In this document: piece after piece, positions 24,740 through 37,761 of the stretch | How the letters are laid out: each line of letters opens with the position of its first letter | How positions within the stretch are numbered: the stretch's first letter is position 1 | Assembly (NCBI RefSeq): GCF_964340395.1 | Contig: NC_135549.1 | Location: 7,266,001 to 7,330,000 of the forward strand | Direction: 5' to 3' | Length of the DNA: 64,000 bases | Origin: Glandiceps talaboti | Taxonomy: Eukaryota; Hemichordata; Enteropneusta; Spengelidae | Translations under genes and position numbers: made by a program | Notes under the pieces: model-generated | Told to the model about the DNA's origin: nothing | Databases searched by the model: none | What the model saw: only the letters and a program-made list of their open reading frames with translations

Positions 24740-27700
24740 GAGAACACATTACATTAAAGTACCATGCGATTTGATTTGAATGCTACTGCCAAATCATCGG
24801 GTGTGAGAAGCATAGAGATGGTGTTTATGATGGTGGCGAGCGAGCGAGTATAGGTATATATGTGTACACTCAGTACAGGGTATACTAGTAGTGTCTAACG
24901 CACTGTAAGTGCGGAGTGTTTGGAGGAGTTGAGACACGCTCGCTGATTGGTTGAGTTCACTTGCCATTAAACATAATTAAAGTTTCATGTGCTGTTGAGC
25001 AGGAATTCTTGACAAGTTTGAAGCAATTGTTCGTCTATAATCACAGCTAAAGGCTTGCAAAGCAGTCTTTGTCTCTGCAACTGTTGCCTTTACAGCGAAA
25101 TGACAAGACTACGCGCAAAAAGGAGGGCTTTTTGTAAGTGCATAAGGTGAAGTGGGGAGGGACTGGTCGACTGTTTCTTGGCACGGTGACCAATAACGAA
25201 GCCACGTAGGTTGATTATTAAGACATAATAAAAATAGAAATAACAAGAACATAGTATTTCAATGTAACAGAATAATCTGTCATTGGCAGCCTGTATCAAT
25301 ACCCTGTGTTGTACTTTAGTCAACATCTCTCACACACCTTCATTCTGATCAAAGGCATCTTTGTTTTCAACCCGGGTCTTAGAAAAGTATGGCTTTATTG
25401 AGACTTTGGTGTGTTCGCCTGGGGCATTGCTAAAGTAAGCAATTAGTTTTGGACTGGATTTGCTCCATTCTAGAACTGTACGCCTTGAATACACAGTTAA
25501 TGCATGTGAAAAAAAAGACCCAGAGATGCATGTGTACATCTGTACAAATAGAGATTTCTGGAGGCGTAAACTCAGTATGTATTACCAAGACCAACCTGTT
25601 CGTTTCCCAACCGACTGACTCACCAACCACTTGCGTAGTCTTTTTCTCCCTCTGACTTAAAACTCTGTCACCTCAAGGCTCATTTTAAAAACAATCTATC
25701 ACCTTCATTGAGTCCAGACCTCGACTAAGGAGATGTTCCCACAGAAGCCACTACGCGTGACATAGACAGAAAAACAGTAATTAACAAAAGTTAAAGATTC
25801 GCCCCATCGCTTACAAACTTGTACTGGTTCCTCATGTTCTTAATTTAATAAATGGGACTATAAAAATTCTTGGCTTCAGGGCTTGCATTTACTGCTTTGC
25901 GAAGTCAATGACTATAAAGCATATCGAATACACTGTACTGTCACTTTCAGTGATGTCTGTCAGTTTGACAAAGAGCTGTTTCCGGAGTTCGAGGCAAAGT
26001 ACATGTGCTGTGCTACTCTATCTTAACTCGTCAAACCATAGATCGTGTATGGTCTATGGTCAAACCAAGGCGTTGTAAAACCACGGAACATGAGAAAGTT
26101 TCAACATGAATGGATGGGTAAAGTGTTAATTGACTCGACGACATAGTAATTGTGAAAGGAGCGTACCCAGTAATTGTTACATAGTACCTATTACTGAGTT
26201 ACCAGTCGCCAATCATCAACACGGTGGTATGTAACCAGCTTGCAAATCGGAACCTTTCAAGTTGCTTATTCTTTTATAAGGCTTATGCAGACTGAGCCAC
26301 ATTGCATTGATTTTTGGAGAGATATAAATCTGATCGCTTCAATTGTTCATTCGTTATTTATCGAATCGTAAAACAATAAGAGACCGGAAGGTGGTGAAAT
26401 AATGATGATCTTATCACATATTTTTGGGTGACGTCGTTCTTCAAACTCCAACTAAGCAGATGAAGAAATGACATCCGTAGGTGAAGTTGATTGAACGGAG
26501 AAATGAATTATTCGGCTTGATCGAGTCTTTTCACAATACTTAAGAAAGATGACGACAGCCTTGTACCTTACAAAAACAAATGTAAATTATGCACCTTTGA
26601 CTGCCAATTCCAATCTGCATACATTAGGTAGGATTCACTGTCTGAGATTAACAAGTCATCAATAATACTTTGGTGCTGAGTTATATTTGAAATGATACCG
26701 GACTGTTCACCGAAAAAGAGCCACCCTTTGTATTCCTCGGTACATATATATTTGTTCGATCTTCAACAAGAAAACGGTTCAACAGACAAGATTTTAGCCA
26801 CTGTTATATGATCATCGTCATCAACACAGCTATAACTTCAATCATTTTAATGAGGCGAGGTCTTCATTTGATCACAAATAGATTATAGAGGATAGTGTCT
26901 GGATTGTAAGTTGTAAAAGTTTTTTTTATCTTATAAATGTTTAAAAGTGCGTTTCGAAATGAGAAACGTCGGTTTACTTTTCATGTTGTCTTTTCATATG
27001 TAATTACATTCAAATCGGATCATGATGTATTGTTGATTTAACTATGGGAGTACAAAGTATGGGCAATTACTCAGGTGGTGTTTAGACAACTTTTGTGTTT
27101 AGTATTCATCTACCTTCGCCCCTTTAATTAACTTACAGTTTTGTTTTATCCCGCTCATAGCAACTCAGGCGAATATTGGCTGTGTTGAGATAGACTCACC
27201 ACTTTTCACTAACATTTGAACACTTGTGTCAGTTAAGTGTTACAACAAACAATCTAAAAAGGGTCCACTTGTAGAATTTGATTAGATGAGTTGGCATTAT
27301 GTAGCCAATGCAAAGTGTATGAATGACGTGGAACCTGGCAGAAAATGAGAAACGCCCCTTCACATAGTTTATTGGCGATAAAACTACAGAAGTGGAGATG
27401 GCAGAATGACTCTAACGAAAAGTTGTTTCTCATCGAAAAGTTTGGATCCTTGTTTCAAACTGACTTCAGAAGCACCTTGCGTGACGACACTATACTGTGT
27501 TCAAGGTGCCTCCTGTTTCTTAGTCTAGTTGAGAGATGGATGATACACACTATATCACAAAAATACAAGCTTTGTCCCTAGGTACATCATAATAAATTAT
27601 ATCACAACTGTCAACCTGTAGCGAGGACGTTCAGCGTTGATTCAATAGCATACCGATTTAGTTAAATCACTCGCCCGACCATGGGTCGAATTCGTTGAAT

Positions 27701-28015
27701 AACAGTAACAATTTCCACATATCCATTAAAATGAAAATTAGGGATCCACGCATGTCGACACACGTCATCGAATTTGTCAAGCAACCGCGTTTAATGTGCG
27801 GTAAATTTGCTGAGTTATATCAATTATTTGTACTTTATGAGCAGACTAATTCAAACTTGTAACAGTTGACAACAATAATTGTATGCGGTCGTCATAGTGA
27901 CCAGTCTCTAACATTTTCTTATTGTACACACGTAAAGGACTTGTTACCTTGACGACTTGAAGTATTGTGATCGAAGTGCGGGTTTAGACATTAATCCACA
28001 TAACATTGTCCCATT
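24740..28015. other. Wnt5 upstream region, no gene seen
   Basis: Part of the 13-kb gap between Wnt5 and Fbxl14, and the likely home of shared or separate control elements. No coding segment is recognised. A small hairpin, ACCATAGA...TCTATGGT, lies near 26040. Confidence 0.5.
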
Positions 28016-28179
28016 GATGTATGTATGTATATATGTATGTGTATATGTATGTATGCATGCATGCATGCATGCATGCATGCATGCATGCATGTATGTATGT
28101 ATGTATGTATGTATGTATGTATGTATGTATGTATGTATGTATGTATGTATGTATGTATGTATGTATGTATGTGTGTGTG

Positions 28180-28211
<32 letters not shown>

Positions 28212-28254
28212 TGCGTGTGTACGTACGTACGTACGTACGTGTGTGTGTGTGTGC

Positions 28255-28303
<49 letters not shown>
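28016..28303. repeat. Compound (GTAT)n/(GCAT)n/(GTAC)n/(GT)n array
   Basis: GTAT units interrupted by about nine GCAT units, then a long GTAT block, five GTAC units and finally a GT tract. Confidence 0.95.
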
Positions 28304-28304
<1 letters not shown>

Positions 28305-29739
28305 CCTACACACACATAGACAGAAACCTAGCCAAAAACAATACCTTATAAAAAGCAGTGGTGTCACGTAAAGACAACAACTATAGACATAAGATTGATA
28401 AATATGGCATGATGAAATTCCACCATATGGAATATTTGATTAATAAAATAAACATATCAGTGATATATATTTGTTTCTACATATAACAAAAAGTGTACGT
28501 AACAGTGTTCACTCTATCAACAAATCAAATAAGACTTCCTTGTATTTGCTGTCGTCATGACTGACTTGAAATGCCTGGAATGTTACATTAACTACCAATA
28601 TGAAGTCAAAGATTTATTAAAATAACTTGTTACAGTACTTAACTAAATTTCACATCTATAAACGGTTTCCTTCGGTGTTTTTATTTATTATTTATGTAAA
28701 CAAAAATATAGTTATCCTGTGATCAGAATTTTGCGTTAAAGAATTTCTTAAAACGTGTGCTTTTTCGTTTTTCTCCAATCTCGTACATTTTGCATACTAG
28801 TATTTGGATTTAACACCGGGTTGTTGTTGTTAATTATTTGAAATTCAACATCTAGGGGAAAAAATCACCTAAAAATGTAACCGTTCAAATTCGATTTGCA
28901 GCCTGAAGATGGTACAATGTACTTCGTTTCTACTGGTTGATTTGGAAAGACGAAGGGAACAACTTCAAGTTGGTTGTCAATAACACCAGTTGTGATATAA
29001 ACCATCCATATCACTTGATACACTACCAGCATGTTAATGTTAACTGGTAAGTTGTAAACATGGTTGTAATTTGTCTGAACTTGAACTTGCAATTCGTCAG
29101 TGCCATGGTTTGACACTGGTCCAATTTTCCGACCTACGGCAAACATGGAATTGTTATTGTGTCGTGCGGGTCGTCGCTGTAAACTGTGACCCTGCAGCTG
29201 ACACCTTAATACAATTTAATGGCTACAATGTGGCATGGTAATGACTATCACAAAAGACAGCTTAAAAGATGGGCTATTTACTAGTGGGTGGCAATGCCAA
29301 AGTTTACCTCCAAGCCGAATGTCGCACACAAAAGGAAAACAAATAGAGGAAATACCTCTGTTGATACTGTCCTTGTACAGAATACAGTTTACCCACAGCA
29401 GGCCTTGATCCTTGTATTGTTGCCATAGTTACGAAATAACCTTGCTCAATGATTAAATTTATAGCTTCCTATACTGTGGGTTCGCACATCTCGAATGTTG
29501 CAACATTGTTAAATGTCAACTTTTCAAGCTAGGTCTCGCTAGGTCAACAACAGTCTTACAATACTATAACTACACTACTAACTATACCTTTAGTGGTTAC
29601 AGTATAAAAGAAACACAATAAAAATGCTAACAACAAATCTACTGTTAAAAACAGTAACAATGCAAGAAATTCTTTAAAAACTGAATTAAGACATTACAAA
29701 CAACTTCTTAAAAATTTGATGATCGTAATTTTAATAAAA
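28304..29739. other. No convincing gene
   Basis: A 93-codon minus-strand frame at 28865-29146 is the longest, but it matches no family I know. It could be part of a decayed element next to the LINE fragments. Confidence 0.4.
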
Positions 29740-30600
29740 GAAAGATGTTTTTTTTTCTATTTTATTATTGTTTATCCCACTTTCCTTAAATAGTATTGGC
29801 CTTTCAAAATAATGAACTGGACAATCTAACATAAAATGAAACTTATCATCTACTAAATCTAAATGACATCTTTTACAATATCTTAAATCAAAAGGAAACT
29901 TTGGAGATCTTCTCCTTCCTAACTCAATTTCTAAATTAGGATCACTTCACCTAAATTTTGATAACAATTTTCTGAAATTAAAATCTTGTAATAATATTTA
30001 AATAATTCTCAAAAATAAAATCATTTTTAAATAATCTAAATGTTCTGAGTTTGTTCTGTCCGTGACCATGTTTCCAACTACTTTGCATTTCAATCATTTT
30101 TCCATTTCATTACGTAATTATTTTTTAGTTGAATTTTTTTTCTTCAATTATTTGCCCTTTGACATAAATTACTCTCTCTCTCAACTTATCTTTTTCATGT
30201 AAACCACATAATCTGAATTAATAGCTGTTGGATCGTTTTATGCACTCTTTAAAATATGAGTACCGATTCTTTCCCAATAATTTCTTTAACTGTTGCATCA
30301 ATCTGTAACGGAAATCTACCTAATTCACCCCTCAAACCAATAATTGGTGTCACTTTACTTACACCTAAAATAAATCTACAGAATTGATTACCTACTTGTT
30401 CTAAACTATTACTAATTGATAACTCGTATGCCTGGATTTCTACACTATACATTAAAATAGGATTTATTATTTGAACAACTAATTTTTAACATAAGACTAA
30501 CCTTGGTGAAATCATTTTTTTGACTAAGAATAGAAAAGAAAGCCTTCATTGTTTACAAATTCTTTTATTTTAGTTATGGTTTGATTATTCAAAACAAATT
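29740..30600 (-). pseudogene. Decayed LINE fragment, C-terminal region after the RT
   Basis: On the minus strand, 30452-30249 reads MYSVEIQAYE...LEQVGNQFCRFILGVSK and RGELGRFPLQI. This is the classic non-LTR pattern of PILLYGSEVWG, a conserved Phe-Cys-Lys block, then GE.GR.PL. Further 3', about 29900-29800, a short stretch reads RYCKRCHL...DDKFHFMLDCP, like the C-terminal Cys-His region of the same elements. Stops and frame changes between blocks show it is dead. The 5' end is truncated. Confidence 0.75.
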
Positions 30601-30623
30601 GTTCACTTTTTATGAGTTTATAA

Positions 30624-31830
30624 ATTTATTTATTTATTTATTTATTTGAGATGTCTACAGGATTATCCCATTTACAGACACTCTGAAATTGGAAAGACTA
30701 ACATGCATACAATATATTAAACTAGTAAAAATAGAAATAGAATGAATTAACAGAAGATAAAACTACCGAAATTGCGTTAAATTCACACATCAACTATTTC
30801 TTTTAGGACATCTTTTCTAAAAGTACTGAGACTTGAAAATATGTCAGGTATTGATAAAATTGAAGGTCCTAGGTAAAAAACGAGTTTTTCCTTTGAGTAG
30901 AATTAAAACGTGCTAATTTAAATGTGTAGTGTGATGGAGATTCCTGGAGGGCACATGAAACGGAACATTGGCAACGATATACATTTATATAAAAAGACTG
31001 CATCCAGCAGTTTTCCACGCGATTGAAGACTTTGAATATTAAAATACTGACAAAGATTACTGTAATCGAGGGAACGATTTTCCAAAATAAAGGTAGTTGA
31101 GAAATGTATGCTGGACTTTTTCAATTTTAGTGATTAAATACTTCTGATGGGGTGACCAAACTTGTGGACAATACTCTGGTTGACTCTGTACAAGCGATTT
31201 ATATAGACTAATAATACAAGAACTGTCATGGAAATGCTTGGAGGTACGCTTTATCAAACCAACTAGCTTGTATGCATTTTTGACGATGTCCTGAATATGC
31301 AACTCCCAGCTTAAATTATGAGAGGACAACGCCAAGATCTTTGACTTGGTTTACACGGTCGATTTTGATGCCGTTAATCGTATATTTATGAGAGATGACA
31401 GTCTTCCTACTGAAAGTAATCACATTGCATTTCTTCAAATTAAGTTTGAGGTGCCACAGTTTGGACCATTCAGAAACGTTATTAAGGTCATTGTGTAGTC
31501 TAAAACAGTCTAGATCATTAAAAATTGTCTTAAAAATCTGCACAAATCTGAGTCGTCTGCATACAGCAAACACTCAGACGACTTAAGAAAAAAAGAAGCG
31601 GACCCAAGATGGAACCCTGGGGTACACGTGATATAACATTTCGCCATGTAGACGAGGTACCTCCAATGACAACACGCTCATTCGAGAAGGCATCCACCAC
31701 TAATACCATAGGATTCCAACTTGTGTATGAGAAGCAGGAATATGCTAACGTTACCTTTATTCAAAATCATATACACGTGTACTATATTCCTGGACGGTTA
31801 GGCATGCCACCAACATGGTCTTGTAACCTA
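30624..31830 (-). pseudogene. Decayed LINE fragment, reverse transcriptase C-half (jockey/CR1-like)
   Basis: Read on the minus strand in several shifted frames: IHKLESYGISG near 31730, then RVVIGGTSSTWRNV, PQGSILGPLLF and the catalytic YADD near 31560. After that come HNDLNNVSEWSKLWHLKLN, KDLGVVLS, HIQDIVKNAYKLVGLIKRT, YCPQVWSPH and SLQSRGKLLDAVFLYK. These are consecutive RT landmarks of jockey/CR1-type LINEs. The usual spacing between GPLLF and YADD is shortened, and stops and frameshifts are frequent. It ends at 30624-30650 in a (TAAA)n tail on the coding strand. Confidence 0.85.
30627..30651. repeat. (TTTA)n tract, probable LINE 3' tail
   Basis: About six TTTA units exactly at the 3' end of the minus-strand LINE, as expected for a tail made by target-primed reverse transcription. 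Confidence 0.7.
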
Positions 31831-31983
31831 TCATACATTTTTTTACTATATCAAATAACCGTGAACTATTTTCTCAAATTTCAGATGACGTTTATAGGGA
31901 GTCTGCGACCACTGTGGTGCAACTCATCAAAATTTGCAACCGTGACATTTGACGAACAGTGTTTGTTTGAGCAGAGACAGTAG

Positions 31984-34900
31984 AGGGGAGACTACTGTTT
32001 ATGGTTTGAGGGCGCTCTATGGTTTGACAAGACGGCGCTCCGAATTAGGCGCACTGTATAATCATAGCACTGATACATGATATGACTGTGGCACGACTCC
32101 ACCGTTACAAACTGACTCTGGCTCTGGACACACGGCGACGTGTGCTCTGTTACTGTCGGAACTGTAAAATGAAGGTAAGGCTACAATGAAGTGCCTGTCT
32201 GCTAATTCAGGAATCAATAACGGCTTTATTGAAAATAACCTCGAAATTTGAGAAAAACATACGCCAACTGTTCAACAATTCCTAACTTTATAATATTTCG
32301 AAGCTGAAGGCAAATGGCATAGCGCAGCCTTCACCAACACCAAGTATTCTTCCAATAAGCACTATAAGCAGGTGCAGCCAACGAGTCTAAAATTATCACA
32401 GAAAGTAAAACATAGCTTATAAACACTTTTTACATAATTTTCCGTTTGATTCAAGATTTGAGGACTGTTCGTATCTGCCCTCCCACTGCGATATTTCACG
32501 ACCTGTCCTCGAGGCCTCCCGCCAAATCTGCCTGCCCACCGTGACTGCCCGCTCCCCGGAATTTTCGCCAAGGTTTCCCTTCTCTCCTCTACCCTCTACC
32601 AAACGTATGGCCTCTGTCCACTATTCGTTGAAGCCCTAATGTTAAATTTACTCAGGACGATGCTATTTGATATACTCACAACAAAACAGTTTCTCCTTCT
32701 AAATATATACGGTTATAAAGGGACTGTGCCTGTGGTAGTATTTCGAACTGTACAACACCTCGTTTGGAACAGCGCCCTCTTCCGGCAATGGACTGAACAT
32801 TCTCCGCTTTCGATAGGCCAGCAAAATGTCTTTTCTTTTTTTCCCTTTTTCATGACGATCTTCAAACCCTTTTACGTTTTACCGTGGCAGCAGGTACAAT
32901 CTTAAATCAAACTCAACCGCTGGTGTAATAATAAACACAAATAATATACATTTCTTATTGGCAAAAACTTGACTAGAATTTAGTGCCTTCGGCAGTAACG
33001 CAACAGATGTAAAGATATCGTTCGTTATGACTTCTTTCATTTTTTTAACTCACTGAGAAATCTTTTCTTTGACTATTAAAATTCTAGTCGTGTCATTTTA
33101 CCTGCTTTGTGTGAGCAGAGTGAGCATGCAGTTGTCAATACTCGTTTGAGATTAATGCACATGTACTGACAAGCAGTGAAAGATGTAAGTTGACAAAAAT
33201 TGAATGATTATTCCGACTGAAACAATGACACAGTATTATATATACATTATATCGCATCAAAAAACGCCTGGTCCGAACAGTTTTGTGTCTAGTACAGACG
33301 TTACTGCTCATTAGAGGTGTTGTCTAGATTGGCACAATACTTTAATAGGAGACGTTTTCTTCGAAATTCTTTGAAGACGTGAGTAACTATTTTCAGTGGT
33401 GCAAAAACAATTCGTTTTATTTTCAGTGGTCTGTCTGTGTCTGTGTCTGTTTGATTGATTTTTTTTTGGTTGTGTGTTTTTGACGCTTTCAGTCGCCAGA
33501 TCAAAACTCTGGTGAACTTGGTTGGTCTATCTTCAGAAAATATTCGGATGTTTAATGATGGCGCCGCTGAGATGCTAGCAAATTTTCAAACCAAAGCTTG
33601 TGGTAACTATCAAAATCAACAGGAAACTAGATTTTTGTGGTCCTAAAATGCATGCAACAATTGTGACTATTTTAGCTCAGTTGGAATGTTCCTTCTCACG
33701 ATGAAGAGCGGACGTGAAGCGGGCATTCTTTTTCTTTTTTTTGGGGGGGGGGGGGTTTCCGATAATATTGACGATCCCAAAAAGCCTTGAACACAGTGAA
33801 GGCCCTTGGTGAAGTGAGAAGTAAAGCGAGTTAGATCTATAAAATGAATAAATAGAGTGACACAAGCTCAGTTTATAAGCTTTTCATTTATGTGAAAAAT
33901 ACTTTGATAAAACTACTCTAGTATGTTGTTTATGTCGATGCATGCCTTCTATCTCTATTTCTATCTCATATACAATTTGTGTGTTCTGGCATTGTTAGAT
34001 ACTTCTTTCAATGGACACGTTCTGATGTTGAACCCAACCTCTTTACTTCGACATTGTATTGTTACATCCACGATTGAATAAAATACAAGGCTACATCTGA
34101 AAATGAGAATAAGTAATGCTGAGTATACAGTCTTGGATTTTCCGATAAAATGTCCTTGATATTATAAACGGATGAACAATTTCTTCTAATTAGTGTTTTC
34201 TGAGTAATATCGAATTTGAGAAATGAGACGATGCGTCAAAATTCACTATTGCGGTGTGGTGTCTTGTATAGACAATATTATACAACACGCGAGTTAGGGT
34301 GAGTCCGACTCCGTTCCAACAACAAAACTTCATCAATTCTACTGTGCTAAAAATGAGTCAAAACGTTCCAAATCGCCATTATTTTTTCAAGATTGTCATA
34401 AATTGTGCTTTAGGAAGTACAATATTATATTATTCCCAATATCTGGCTTCATTCAGATGGAATATGTTCGTAACCTACGGATTTTGTCACGCCTCGTCTA
34501 TCAACTCGTAGTGACACGACCCCTTAGGTCACTCCGAGTCGATTTGACTCGCCTGAGCGAAGTGGTGAAACAATATCTACATTTTGTATTATTTACCTGT
34601 TTGGAATACAAAGTGACTGTACAGTATACAGTTCAGACACACTAGTCAGTGCAAGTTAACTATTGTAATTTTCTCAACGCTGAGCACTCTCGACCCACCA
34701 TTGTACAAGTGATTTGAGTGGTCCGAAACTTACATTTGTACATTGTGGCCTCTTCCTAAATCTATTTTTATGAATCATTTAATATTTGTTTATCATTTGA
34801 ACGAATAAAATGTAAATTCAACAAAAAAGATCCTCTCTTTGGAGCTAGCCAAAACTCTAGTTTTAAATTGATACTCGTTTGTAAAGTAATATTGTTCAGC

Positions 34901-37284
34901 GAATGACTATAGCGCCAACAACGGCAAATGTTCCCGTGTCCACGGTGAGGCTGCGGTGAGGCTATCTTCCTCTTGTACACAGTTCTACACTCTATTAGGG
35001 TTAATGTGGAGATATTTTCATTTATTTCAATACATATTGTCTAATCTGAATAAGTTTATGTCTAGTATAAATATTCTACGTAATTATGATATTGTAACGG
35101 CTTGCATTTTTCTTGTGAATAAGTCACCTCAAACGGAAAGAAAACACGAGATATTAGCGCCATCTACGTCTGTTTGATTCGTCGAACTCGGAATTTCAAA
35201 CTACCAGCTCATGACCGTGAGTTTCACCTATAGAAACAATATATTGAAAACGGTTCGAATACATTTTTTGTTCTTAAAAATCAGTAACTTCAGGAAATCA
35301 CAAGCAAAACAAAAAGATCTGGTTTTCAACTTCGAAATCGCCAAACTGCGCATCATTGACTCTTGCCGCGAAACTCGGCATCAGATTTCAAGCAGAACGG
35401 CATTTGTTTAGTATTTAACTCATACACATTATAACAATAGAAAAAGTCAGTGGTGCCTATGTTGGTCAGAATTGGTGTAAATTTGCTAAGAAAGCAGAAA
35501 TTTATGAAATGTGCAATAATAATTAATAGTCTTTTATTTTAGAAACAAACACGTGACCCTTTTTAAATAAATCACATAGAGGAAAGTAAAGGAAAGAATA
35601 GAACATAACAATCCTCAGACATCAAACATTCTATAACATGTTATAATATTGGATATAATAATTGAAACAATAGGGTGACACGATAAATAAAGTCTGTCTA
35701 AAAAATGAAGTATTTTTCCTAAAAACTTCATCAATTGACAAACTAACAAACACTATTACTATGTAAACTAACTATTGAATAATTAAAACCAGACCATTTT
35801 ATTTTTTAAATGAGAAGAAGATTTCCTAGCTGTTTTGAAAGTAACAGTCTGAATATTTGGATGAATTAAATGTAAACTGACTCTGATACGTGTATGAACC
35901 GTCCAACTCGACCGTGCAGTGCAGACTAATGAAATGATGTGATCGCATTAGTGAAGGATACGTTCTGTTCGTTGTAAAATGATAGCAATGATACACAGCA
36001 TCAATCACTAAAAATGATATTACTTTGTGCGAACTGATTAAATTGGGATTGTTTTCGTTGCAAACAAATTGACTACGCCAGATAAAGTAGAAATGAAACG
36101 AACGGCAGAGCCGTGGTCCAATGCATGAGACTTAGATGTTTAGGACAGTGTTAGTGTAATGTCTATTTCATCGTTTTAGTGTGTATTGCATACTCCCACT
36201 CTATATCGAAGCCTGTAGTAGTAAAAAAGAACATTATATACGGTTGTCTATTTCAGTGAAATAAATGCCGTACTCGAATTGAAAATCATTGAACCGGAAC
36301 AATTACAATGCGTACAGCCGAACGTAACATTGTCAACGGGCAGACGGTACGATTTCAAACAATTTTGTTGAAGTGTGTCGTACTAGCAAGTCATTCAATG
36401 CCTGTTTCGTGTTGTGATATCCTTATCTTAACAGATATAGCATCGTATACAGTTCTCATCGTTGCCTTCTCCCTTAATCGAGATTTGTATTCTGGAATGC
36501 TATAAATTAACTTTTAAACTGTTATTTCGAGACATCACTGGCGCTAATATCTATCAATTGTTGTAACACACACGTGAACAGTCTCTGATCAAAAGATAGA
36601 AGGCAAATATCAAAGCTATATATACGCCTTTAATATAACTCTTTTGATCGAAACATGAATTCAAGATATAAAACGAGTGAAAAATTCAACTTGAAAAAAT
36701 GTTGGCATCCTGCGTATACTGTCTTTATTTCAAGGACATGTGAAACGACTGAATGTATTTTGAGTATTTCAATACATTCAAACAGGCCCAACTTTGGTGA
36801 CAACCCATTTGTAAAATAGAGCTGTGGGAAAAAAACCGTCTTGAATTATTACGCGTGTTTGTCTACTACACGTAAGTTTGATACTATAGTGATGATATCG
36901 TTCCAAAATATTTTACTTTCACGAGAAGAAAATAACTCGAAAAGCATAGTTTTTGTCATTTTAGCCGTCAAACGATTGTTTTAAGCATGCATTATAAATT
37001 AACACGCTGCACATAGCTAACGCTCTCCGTCTTCAATGTTTAATTTGATATTTTCCTTAGATAACGCCTTTTAATGTTATTCCCACGCGATCACATAGCA
37101 CTTCATCATTGAAATAAACAAGTAAATTTAGTTTGAGACAGGCTATATTCTCCTTGACTTGAGTTGCTGAATGGATACATAACTAGGAATTTCTATCGTG
37201 TAAGAAGATTCAGTGTGCTATGTACGCATAACATTTGTTACTGAAAACGTTTCCTCTGCTCTGTCCATTAGCCCATGCATTTAG
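31984..37284. other. No gene seen
   Basis: Gene-free sequence between the LINE remnants and the Fbxl14 promoter region. Only short frames and homopolymer runs (for example a G run near 33745) are present. Confidence 0.55.
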
Positions 37285-37353
37285 ACCGTGCTGGGATTCA
37301 AACCACTGTTGACTGGTTGCTCCATTCATTGCTTCTTAGCTCCACAGTCGGTG
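37285..37353 (-). repeat. tRNA-like segment (possible SINE head)
   Basis: The minus strand has a box B-like GGTTTGAATCCCAGC (one mismatch) and, upstream, a box A-like TGGAGCTAAGAAGC. The acceptor stem pairs for only about four bases, so this is not a working tRNA. It lies about 400 bp upstream of Fbxl14. Confidence 0.3.
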
Positions 37354-37559
37354 TTGACCTCGCACTGGTCGAAATCATATAACACATTACATGTATTTAC
37401 AAATGGTTCTCACTTCCAAACTTCTTGTCTTCGAGCAATATTTGACTTAGTTCAAATATAGACAATTTCGATATGTGCCTGAAGCTAGTTATATCTACAT
37501 ACATACCTCGCATCTGAGGTAAAAAACTGTGGCAGTCATGAATACTAAATCAAGCAAAC

Positions 37560-37761
37560 TGCAGGGAGTCACAGCTCACCCAGCGTTGTTGATTGACAGC
37601 GATCCAATCACATGTCTGCATTCTATCACATGATCAAACATTGAAAGCGTGTCACGTGATATGAAACCATACAAGCATTCGCCGCCAGTTCAGTAGCGTG
37701 AAGCTGTGTGGTACTATTACTGCGCATGCAGTGATCGAGTTAGCCAAAAGGCTTGGCCAAA
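37560..37761 (+). promoter_or_regulatory. Probable Fbxl14 promoter and 5' UTR region
   Basis: Just upstream of the ATG there is a CCAAT (GATCCAATCAC, near 37603), an E-box-like CACGTGAT near 37653 and a TGCGCATGCA palindromic NRF1-like site near 37722. No TATA box is evident. These are motif matches only. Confidence 0.35.

Noticed and set aside
37753-37761. Fbxl14 extended upstream to begin at 37753
   Set aside because: That codon is TTG; the first ATG is at 37762 and fits the known N-terminus.
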